6,399 nt of DNA from Myxococcales bacterium (GTDB lineage: Bacteria; Myxococcota; Bradymonadia; UBA7976; UBA1532), in contig JAGQJJ010000243.1 in NCBI GenBank assembly GCA_020430675.1, forward strand, positions 1-6,399. The letters are read 5' to 3'. The translations under genes and the position numbers were made by a program. Below are positions 1-5,239 of the stretch, one piece after another (the first letter of the stretch is position 1; each line of letters begins with the position of its first letter). The notes under the pieces are model-generated. The model did not search any database and was not told the DNA's origin. It saw only the letters and a program-made list of their open reading frames with translations.

Positions 1-665
1 CGTTGCGCGCCCACTTCCGCGAGCAGGTCGTCGATGGCAAAGCCACCGCGGCCGGTCAGGCGGAAGACCGCGTGGGGCCAAGCGGTGTACTGCTCGACCG
101 TCATCGGGCCGTCCAGAATGGCATGGTCGGCGCGCACCATCGATGTCATGTGATCCATGAACAGCTGCTCGGTCATGACATCGGGCGGCGCCTGCCAGGG
201 CCCGATCACCGCCAGCTCGACGTCGCCCGCGCGCAGCTGGTCCCAGATCACCGCCAGATCGAGCGTGAGCACCTCGATCTGCAAGCCCGGCCCCGCCTTG
301 GCGAGCGTCGAGAGCAGGCCGGGCAGCATCGTATAGGCCGAGTGGTCGAGCATGGCGACGCGGAAGACCCGATCGCTGGTCGCCGGCTCAAAGCGCGCCG
401 GCCCGGCCAGGGTCTGGGTCAACGCCTGCAACGCCGCCCGCAGCGGCCCGGCGATCGCCTCGGCCCGCGGCGTGGCCACCATGCGCGGCCCGCTGCGCAC
501 CAGCAGCGGATCGTCCAGCGCGTCGCGCAGTCGTTGCAGGGTCTGGCTCATCGCCGATTGTGTCACCCCGAGGCGCTTCGCCGCGCGGGTGACATGGCGC
601 TCGGTCAGCAGAACATCGAGCGCGACCAGCAGATTGGCGTCGATCGCAGCCAGGGAAGGGGACAT
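1..665 (-). CDS. LysR-family transcriptional regulator, 3' end cut by window edge
   Basis: A one-component DNA-binding regulator, cytoplasmic, probably controlling the divergent SDR gene and itself. The start is ATG at 665-663 (minus strand), preceded by GGAG five bases upstream. 221 residues are visible and the frame runs open off the left edge; family members are about 300 residues, so roughly 80 C-terminal residues are missing. Residues 8-60 are the typical LysR winged helix-turn-helix, beginning DANLLVALDVLLTERHVTRA, continuing with GVTQSAMSQTLQRLRDAL and ending DDPLLVR. A linker helix follows, then the effector-binding (periplasmic-binding-protein-like) domain from about residue 98 (RVFRVAMLDH), with the usual ELAVIGP segment at 150-156. 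The N-terminus most resembles the NodD/NahR-like branch. The family assignment is secure. The effector and the regulated genes are inferred only from the divergent layout. Confidence 0.95.
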   Translation of the reverse strand, partial: MSPSLAAIDANLLVALDVLLTERHVTRAAKRLGVTQSAMSQTLQRLRDALDDPLLVRSGPRMVATPRAEAIAGPLRAALQALTQTLAGPARFEPATSDRVFRVAMLDHSAYTMLPGLLSTLAKAGPGLQIEVLTLDLAVIWDQLRAGDVELAVIGPWQAPPDVMTEQLFMDHMTSMVRADHAILDGPMTVEQYTAWPHAVFRLTGRGGFAIDDLLAEVGAQ

Positions 666-688
666 CGGAGCTCCATTAGCATCACGAA

Positions 689-708
689 TGATTACATCAA
701 TACAATCA
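689..708. promoter_or_regulatory. Candidate LysR operator (TGATT-N10-AATCA inverted repeat)
   Basis: A perfect 5-bp inverted repeat, TGATT at 689-693 and AATCA at 704-708, lies in the AT-rich middle of the divergent spacer between the LysR and SDR genes. It contains a T-N11-A spacing, the general LysR-family recognition pattern. Short GAA (686-688) and TTC (711-713) arms flank it imperfectly. A second TGATT occurs at 719-723, exactly 30 bp (about three helical turns) from the first, where a LysR activation site could lie. The inverted repeat is seen directly; binding is inferred. Confidence 0.5.
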
Positions 709-726
709 CGTTCACTTCTGATTCAA
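699..726 (-). promoter_or_regulatory. Candidate promoter of the LysR gene
   Basis: On the minus strand, TTGAAT (726-721) and TGTATT (704-699) are separated by 16 bp. Each matches four of six sigma70 consensus bases. The implied start of transcription near 692 would leave a leader of about 27 nt before the ATG. The -10 lies inside the inverted repeat at 689-708, which would explain autorepression if LysR binds there. Both boxes are imperfect and the sigma factor is unknown. Confidence 0.35.
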
Positions 727-765
727 GGATCGGTATTTGTTTCCTCACTGGCGCTGCGGCGCCGC

Positions 766-771
766 TAGAAT
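766..771 (+). promoter_or_regulatory. Candidate -10 element for the SDR gene
   Basis: TAGAAT matches TATAAT at five of six positions and lies 46 bp before the SDR start codon. No good -35 is present at 16-18 bp (CTCACT at 744-749 is the nearest), which would suit an activator-dependent promoter. An alternative is TTCACT (711-716) with TATTTG (734-739) at 17 bp, directly beside the candidate operator. The sequence does not decide between them. Confidence 0.3.
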
Positions 772-804
772 CCAGCCACCGCGGCGCCGGAACGCCGCTG
801 CCAT

Positions 805-809
805 AGGAG
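805..809 (+). promoter_or_regulatory. Ribosome binding site fixing the SDR start
   Basis: AGGAG stands eight bases before ATG 818. The reading frame is open upstream as far as a TTG at 737, but only the ATG at 818 has a Shine-Dalgarno and gives the normal SDR N-terminus, in which the nucleotide-binding glycine motif begins about a dozen residues in. Confidence 0.85.
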
Positions 810-817
810 ACGCTGCC

Positions 818-1561
818 ATGTCCGCTCACTCGAACCTCGTCGCCCTCGTCACTGGTGCCAACCGCGGTCTCGGCCTCGAGACCAGCCGCCAACTCGCCGC
901 CGAAGGCGTCACGGTCATCATGGCCGGCCGCGATTCGAAGGCCACCCACGCCGCCGCCGAGCAGCTCGCCAGCGAAGGCTTCAAGGTGCTGCCCGCCGTC
1001 CTCGACGTGAACGACGACGGCCAGATCGAGAACCTGCGCGCCCGCATCGAGCGCGAGTTTGGCAAGCTCGACATCCTCATCAACAACGCCGGCGTCATCT
1101 TCGACGGCTCCTTCTTCGGCAACAACGCCACCGAGGTCACCAAGGACATCATGCGGCGGACCTTCGAGGTCAACCTGTTCGCGCCCATCGCGCTGACCCA
1201 GGCCCTGCTGCCGCTCATCAAGGCCGCGCCCGCTGGCCGCATCGTCAACCTGTCGAGCGTGCTCGGCTCGCTGGCCATGCAGGCCGATCCCAACAGCTTC
1301 GTCGCCCCCATCAAGCCGCTGGCCTACAACGCCTCGAAGGCCGCGCTCAACATGTTCACCATCGAGCTGGCCGCGGCGCTCGCTGGCACCAACGTCAAGG
1401 TCAACTCGGCCCACCCCGGCTGGGTCAAGACCGATCTGGGCGGCGCCGAGGCCCCCATGGAGATCGTCGACGGCGCCAAGACCAGCGTGGCGCTGGCGCT
1501 GGCCGGCGCCGACGGCCCCAACGGCGCGTTCATCCACATGGGCGAAGCGCTGCCCTGGTAA
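818..1561 (+). CDS. Classical SDR-family NAD(P)-dependent oxidoreductase (carbonyl-reductase-like)
   Basis: A 247-residue cytoplasmic enzyme predicted to interconvert a carbonyl and an alcohol with NAD(P)H; the substrate is unknown. The Rossmann glycine motif TGANRGLG is at residues 12-19. AGRDS (36-40) ends strand two, and its Arg38 suggests a preference for NADP. LDV is at 62-64 (Asp63 near the adenine) and NNAG at 89-92. The catalytic tetrad is Asn119 (FEVNL), Ser147 (NLSS), Tyr170 and Lys174 (YNASK), followed by HPGWVKTD at 199-206. The 23 residues between Ser147 and Tyr170 exceed the usual 13, resembling the insertion of carbonyl-reductase-like SDRs. The C-terminus NGAFIHMGEALPW is intact and the length is normal. 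The gene lies divergent from the LysR gene and 54 bp before an MDR reductase, so LysR-controlled co-expression is likely. Third codon positions are strongly C-rich. Confidence 0.95.
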   Translation: MSAHSNLVALVTGANRGLGLETSRQLAAEGVTVIMAGRDSKATHAAAEQLASEGFKVLPAVLDVNDDGQIENLRARIEREFGKLDILINNAGVIFDGSFFGNNATEVTKDIMRRTFEVNLFAPIALTQALLPLIKAAPAGRIVNLSSVLGSLAMQADPNSFVAPIKPLAYNASKAALNMFTIELAAALAGTNVKVNSAHPGWVKTDLGGAEAPMEIVDGAKTSVALALAGADGPNGAFIHMGEALPW

Positions 1562-1573
1562 TTCGCCTGCCCC

Positions 1574-1616
1574 TGGGGCATGTTGCGGGCATTCCATCGA
1601 CCCGCGAGGTGCCCCA
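1574..1616 (+). promoter_or_regulatory. Stem-loop that may occlude the MDR ribosome binding site
   Basis: The SDR-MDR junction contains nested complementary arms. TGGGGCA (1574-1580) pairs with TGCCCCA (1610-1616), and GCGGG (1585-1589) pairs with CCCGC (1601-1605). They are separated by a 4x4 internal loop (TGTT against GAGG) and close on an 11-nt apical loop. The Shine-Dalgarno GAGG (1606-1609) sits in the internal loop, and the outer stem includes the A of the start codon at 1616. The pairing is seen directly; an effect on translation is inferred. Confidence 0.45.
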
Positions 1617-2626
1617 TGTCATCTGCCCACCAAAGCCAGCAATGGCTGCTCGCCCGCCGCCCGGTCGGCCTGCCCACCGAAGAGGACTTCACCTGGCAGA
1701 CGGTCGACGTCGCCGCGCCCGGCGAGGGCGAAGTCCTGGTCAAGATGCGCTACCTCTCGCTCGATCCGGCCATGCGCGGCTGGATGCGCGAGGGGCGCTC
1801 GTACCTGCCCCCCATCAAGCTCGGCGCGGTCATCCGCGCCTATGGCGTGGGCGAAGTGATCGCCTCGGGCTCGTCGCGCTTTGCACCCGGCGACTTCGTG
1901 ACCGCGCCGAGCGGCCTGCAATCGTTCTTTTTGACCCGCGACCGCGGCGACCTGCGCAAGATCGACCCTGACCTGTGCCCGGTGACATGGCATCTGGGCG
2001 TGGTGGGCATGACCGGCCTGACCGCATGGTTCGGGCTGTTCGACATCGGCCAGCCAAAAGAAGGCGAGACGGTGGTGGTCTCGGGCGCGGCGGGCGCCGT
2101 AGGCTCGGTGGTCGGCCAGCTCGCGCGCCTGCACGGCTGTCGGGTCGTCGGCATCGCCGGCGGGTCCGGCAAGTGCCGCGTGCTCACCGAAGAGATGGGC
2201 TTTCACGGCGCGGTCGACTACCGCGCCGGCGGGCTGGTCAAGAACCTCGCCGCCGCGTGTCCCGATGGCGTCGACGTCTTCTTCGACAATGTGGGCGGCA
2301 GCATGCTCGAAGCGGGCATTCACCTGATGAACGACCACGGCCGGCTGCCCATCTGCGGGGCCATCTCGCAGTACAACGCCACCGAGGCCGAGCCCGGCCC
2401 GCGCAATATGGCGCTGATCATCGCGCGGCGGCTCAAGCTCGAAGGCTTCATCGTGATGGACTACGCCGAGCGCTACGGTGAGGCCGTGCCCCGGCTCGCC
2501 AGCCTGGCCCGCGAGGGGCGCCTGCAGGTGCGCGAGACCTTCATCGAGGGCCTGGCCAACTTCCCCGAAGCCTTCGGGCGGCTGTTCTCGGGCGAGAAGA
2601 TGGGCAAGCTGATGCTCGCGCTCTGA
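1616..2626 (+). CDS. Zinc-independent MDR NADP-dependent reductase (CurA/YncB, LTB4-dehydrogenase type)
   Basis: A 336-residue cytoplasmic enzyme predicted to reduce the C=C bond of alpha,beta-unsaturated carbonyl compounds with NADPH. This is the activity of characterised relatives (prostaglandin reductase 1, E. coli CurA). Family hallmarks are in order: LSLDPAMRGWM (47-57), the GroES-like domain with PGDFV (91-95), GMTGLTAWFGL (131-141), the nucleotide-binding AAGAVGSVVGQ (158-168), AGGSGKCRVL (181-190), FDNVGG (223-228), GAISQYN (248-254), EGFIVMDYAERY (276-287) and a C-terminal NFPEAFGRLFSGEKMGKLMLAL. There are no zinc ligands, as expected. The GSGKC loop appears two residues short of the usual GSDEKC form. 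The start is ATG 1616, with GAGG six bases upstream; upstream in-frame codons would add a non-homologous tail. It follows the SDR on the same strand and probably shares its transcript. Exact substrate unknown. Confidence 0.95.
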   Translation: MSSAHQSQQWLLARRPVGLPTEEDFTWQTVDVAAPGEGEVLVKMRYLSLDPAMRGWMREGRSYLPPIKLGAVIRAYGVGEVIASGSSRFAPGDFVTAPSGLQSFFLTRDRGDLRKIDPDLCPVTWHLGVVGMTGLTAWFGLFDIGQPKEGETVVVSGAAGAVGSVVGQLARLHGCRVVGIAGGSGKCRVLTEEMGFHGAVDYRAGGLVKNLAAACPDGVDVFFDNVGGSMLEAGIHLMNDHGRLPICGAISQYNATEAEPGPRNMALIIARRLKLEGFIVMDYAERYGEAVPRLASLAREGRLQVRETFIEGLANFPEAFGRLFSGEKMGKLMLAL

Positions 2627-2676
2627 TAGCGGCGCCGCGCACCGCTGTGACGCCTGCCGGGCATGAGATCGGCGCG

Positions 2677-2703
2677 CACGTTTGCCCGTGGGCCCCCACG
2701 TTT
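2677..2703 (+). repeat. CACGTTT direct repeat, 20-bp period
   Basis: CACGTTT occurs at 2677-2683 and again at 2697-2703, exactly 20 bp or about two helical turns apart, upstream of the lipoprotein gene. The spacing would put two protein monomers on the same DNA face. A 7-bp repeat in a spacer of this size is not rare by chance, so a regulatory role is only a suggestion. Confidence 0.35.
2687..2703 (+). terminator. Weak candidate terminator after the MDR gene
   Basis: CGTGG (2687-2691) can pair with CCACG (2696-2700) around a GCCC loop, followed by TTT at 2701-2703 and then AA. The stem is short and the T tract only three bases, so intrinsic termination would be weak. It is the only hairpin-plus-T arrangement in the spacer. 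Confidence 0.25.
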
Positions 2704-2759
2704 AACGCTGCTCGTCCCGCCGGGCCCGGTACCCTGATGAAAAAGACATCGGGGTGCAT

Positions 2760-5228
2760 ATGGGGTCGCGAACACTCTTGCTGCTTGGCGTCTTCTGGGT
2801 CATCGGGGCCTCGGGCTGCGCGCCGGATGAAGCCGAATTGCCACCGGACGCGGCCCAGGCGCTCGGCGATGCCGTGCCGCCGGGGGACGCAGCCGAACCC
2901 GGCGGCGGGCCTGACCTGGGCCATCGCGACGCGGGCCTGCCCGCCGACTGCGAGTCGTTTACCCGCTTCAGCGCGGACATCGCCGGTCCGATCGCGACGC
3001 GCTGCGCCGAGTGCCATCGCAACGGCGGCGCTGCGGCGGGCACGCGGCTCGGCCTGCCGGGGCCGCAGGGCGCAAATTTTGTCGTCTATGCCTTTGAGGG
3101 CTTCCGTCGCGCGTTGCCGCGGGTCGAGCGTGGGCCCGATGGCACGTCATATCTGCTGCTGAAACCCTCGGCCCAGGTTCCGCACGGCGGCGGCGTGGTG
3201 CTGCCGCCCGACGGCGCCGATTTTGCGGCGATGATGGGTTTTGTCGAGGCGCTCGAAGCGGATCTGGCGAGCGGGGCGTGCGAGGCCGGCGGACCTGAGC
3301 CGGCGCCGACGGTCGATCTGCTCTCGCCCGACCAGACGCTGCGCAAGGCGCTGGTGCAACTGGTGGGGCGCCTGCCGACCGAAGCCGAGCGCGCCGAGCT
3401 CGCTGAAGCGGGCGAGACCTGGGAGACGGCGCTCGACCGGGTGTTGCGGGCGGCGATGGCCGAGCCGGCGTTTGATCAGCGCCTGTTCGAGCTGTTCAAC
3501 GACCTGTTGCTCACCGATGTGGGCCGCTTCGAGCAGAGCTACGGCGGCTTGTCGGGCTCGTCGGTGCCGCCCGAGCTGCGCGCGCTGCCGCAATGCGACG
3601 CGGTGAACTGGCAGAACTACGACGAGCGCACCGGCACGGACGACAGCCGCACCTGCATCGCCGCCAACGAGGCGCTGGCGATGGAGCCGGTGCGCATGAT
3701 CGCCCATGTCGTGCGCGAGGATCGCGCGTTTGGCGAGATTCTGACCGCGCAGTATCGCTACCTCAACGTGTTTGCCGCCCGCCTGTTCGGGCTCGATCTG
3801 GCGCCGTTTGTCGGCCATGAAGACGACCCGGACTTCTTCGCCGAGGTGCGCATCCCCGCGATGCACGGGCCCGATGGGTTGCCCGAAGAGTACGCCGGGC
3901 TGGTGACGACCAATGCCTTCCTCTATCGCTATCGCAGCAGCTCGACCAACCGCAACCGCGGGCGGGCATACCATTTTCAGGTGATGTTTCGCGGGCTTGA
4001 CGTGATGAAGGCCGCGGCGCGCATCGATCTTTCGCAGGTCGATCTGAGCGCCGATCCCTGGCGCCACGACCCGCAATGCACCGGATGTCATTCGCAGATC
4101 GATCCCATCGCCGGTGCCTTCCAGCATTGGACCAACTGCTATGACATCGCCGACGTGAAGTACTACACCGAGCGGTATTGCGGTGGGCCTTGGTTCCCCG
4201 AAGAACAGATGTTTGCGCCCGGCGTGGGGTCGGCGGCCGCCGATCGCCTCGACGACGCCGCGCTGCCGACCGCGATGCGGCATCTGGCCGAAGCGACGGT
4301 CGCGCGGCCTGATTTTGCGCGCGCCATCGCTTCGCATGTCTTCTTCGGCCTGACGGGCCAGTCGCCGATCGCGCTGCCGGTCGACCGCGAGCCGCCCGAG
4401 GCGCTGGCACAGGCGGCGACCACCCAGAGCCGCACGATCGACGCGCTGGGCGAGCTGTTTTTTGCCAGCGACCTCGACTTCAAGGCGCTGGTCGTCGCCA
4501 TCGTGCGCTCGACGCCGTTCCGCGCGGTGGCGGCGCACGCGCTGGGCGACGACGCGCTGATGGCCGCGACCGGGCTCGGCGGCGGCACCTGGACGCCGCC
4601 CGAGGTGCTGCATCGCAAGGTGGCGGCCATCTTCGGCGCGCCTTGGAGCGCCGAGGGCGCGCTGGCCGCCGAGACCGTCAGTCTGCGCGATCCGCCCTAT
4701 CCGCTGCTCAGCCTGCACCGCATGCGCATCCTGGCCGGCGGCATCGACAGCCGCAACCTGCGCCGCCGCCTGCGCGTGCCGAGCGCGATGGCGCTGGCGG
4801 TGGGCGAGCGGATGGCCTTGGAGATGAGCTGCCATTACACGGCCTGGGATTTTGCCCAGCCGCGCGAGATGAGGCGCTTGTTCCCCACGGTCGACGCCGA
4901 TACGCCGGTCGATGACCCGGCGGTGGTTGCGACGCTGCAAGCGTTGCATGATCGATTCCTGGGCGACCGGTTGGCGCCCGACGACCCCGAGATCGCAGCC
5001 AGCCTGGCGCTTTTGCGCGGCGTTCAGAGTGACCTTGCGGCGCAGATCGCTGCGGGCACGCTGTCACCCACGCTGCCCGAGCCCTGCCAGGCCCGGCGGC
5101 ACTTTGCGACCGGCGTCGAGCTGCCCCAGGCGCAATGGCGCACCGATGACCCCGATGGCATCGTGCGCGCATGGCAGGCGGTGCTTGTCTATCTCATGTC
5201 AGACCATCGTTTTCTCTTCGAGCTTTGA
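2760..5228 (+). CDS. Lipoprotein with two CxxCH haem motifs and DUF1592/DUF1588/DUF1585-like domains
   Basis: An 822-residue exported lipoprotein of unknown function. An N-terminal Arg and hydrophobic stretch end in lipobox ASGC with Cys20 as the lipidation site. A Pro/Ala/Asp-rich linker runs to about residue 60. A small haem-binding region has CAECH at 82-86, as in the cytochrome-like N-termini of planctomycete and myxobacterial proteins. Residues 192-250 (beginning TLRKALVQLVGRLPTEAE) resemble DUF1595 or DUF1549. Residues about 310-350 (VVREDRAFGEILTAQYRYLN) are DUF1592-like. Residues 379-458 are DUF1588-like, with a second haem motif CTGCH (440-444) before SQIDPIAGAF. Residues 498-590 are DUF1585-like, ending LVVAIVRSTPFRA. 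The last 230 residues match no domain I recognise. ATG 2760 is preferred, with GGGG five bases upstream; GTG 2754 would add two residues. It forms an operon with the DUF1501 gene 11 bp downstream. Haem attachment and partnership are inferred. Confidence 0.85.
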   Translation: MGSRTLLLLGVFWVIGASGCAPDEAELPPDAAQALGDAVPPGDAAEPGGGPDLGHRDAGLPADCESFTRFSADIAGPIATRCAECHRNGGAAAGTRLGLPGPQGANFVVYAFEGFRRALPRVERGPDGTSYLLLKPSAQVPHGGGVVLPPDGADFAAMMGFVEALEADLASGACEAGGPEPAPTVDLLSPDQTLRKALVQLVGRLPTEAERAELAEAGETWETALDRVLRAAMAEPAFDQRLFELFNDLLLTDVGRFEQSYGGLSGSSVPPELRALPQCDAVNWQNYDERTGTDDSRTCIAANEALAMEPVRMIAHVVREDRAFGEILTAQYRYLNVFAARLFGLDLAPFVGHEDDPDFFAEVRIPAMHGPDGLPEEYAGLVTTNAFLYRYRSSSTNRNRGRAYHFQVMFRGLDVMKAAARIDLSQVDLSADPWRHDPQCTGCHSQIDPIAGAFQHWTNCYDIADVKYYTERYCGGPWFPEEQMFAPGVGSAAADRLDDAALPTAMRHLAEATVARPDFARAIASHVFFGLTGQSPIALPVDREPPEALAQAATTQSRTIDALGELFFASDLDFKALVVAIVRSTPFRAVAAHALGDDALMAATGLGGGTWTPPEVLHRKVAAIFGAPWSAEGALAAETVSLRDPPYPLLSLHRMRILAGGIDSRNLRRRLRVPSAMALAVGERMALEMSCHYTAWDFAQPREMRRLFPTVDADTPVDDPAVVATLQALHDRFLGDRLAPDDPEIAASLALLRGVQSDLAAQIAAGTLSPTLPEPCQARRHFATGVELPQAQWRTDDPDGIVRAWQAVLVYLMSDHRFLFEL

Positions 5229-5232
5229 AAGG
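5228..5232 (+). promoter_or_regulatory. Ribosome binding site overlapping the lipoprotein stop codon
   Basis: AAAGG (5228-5232) lies seven bases before ATG 5240 and shares its first base with the TGA stop (5226-5228) of the preceding gene. Ribosomes finishing the lipoprotein would cover this site, so translational coupling of the two genes is likely. It also fixes the DUF1501 start. Confidence 0.7.
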
Positions 5233-5239
5233 CGCGCGC

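Larger units (their letters stand above)
2627..2759. other. Intergenic spacer between MDR and lipoprotein genes
   Basis: These 133 bp hold no credible gene. A second in-frame-looking stop TAG follows the MDR TGA at once, and a short AGCGG/CCGCT hairpin (2628-2632 with 2642-2646) lies just after. The centre carries the CACGTTT direct repeat and the CGTGG/CCACG hairpin described separately. TTTAAC (2701-2706) and TACCCT (2730-2735) look like promoter boxes but are 23 bp apart, too far for sigma70, so no promoter is called. Third-position base preference changes across this spacer. Confidence 0.6.

Noticed and set aside
756..789. GCGGCGCCG repeated at 756-764 and 781-789, with a GGCGC/GCGCC hairpin at 750-763
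   Set aside because: The same string also occurs at 2629-2637 and inside the SDR coding sequence at 1440-1448, so it is ordinary GC-rich composition and not a specific element.
3..806. 267-codon plus-strand open frame across the LysR gene
   Set aside because: Arg/Gln/His-rich and motif-free, and it continues into the control region. The opposite strand encodes a textbook LysR N-terminus.
692..1597. 301-codon antisense open frame opposite the SDR gene
   Set aside because: Gly/Val/Asp-rich shadow of the C-ending codons of the SDR gene, and it would run through the SDR-LysR control region.
1619..2338. 239-codon antisense open frame opposite the MDR gene
   Set aside because: His/Arg/Ala-rich shadow with no motif and no Shine-Dalgarno. 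The sense frame is an unambiguous MDR reductase.
2737..3162. ATG at 2737 opening MKKTSGCIWG, which looks like a signal-peptide start
   Set aside because: It is in another frame from the lipoprotein gene. It loses any hydrophobic core after a few codons and becomes Arg/Ala-rich, so it is a chance ATG inside the leader.
3147..4949. 600-codon antisense open frame opposite the lipoprotein gene
   Set aside because: Its translation is rich in Arg, His, Gln, Gly and Ala with no recognisable domain, as expected for the complement of a high-GC gene. The sense strand carries clear family motifs and a lipoprotein signal.
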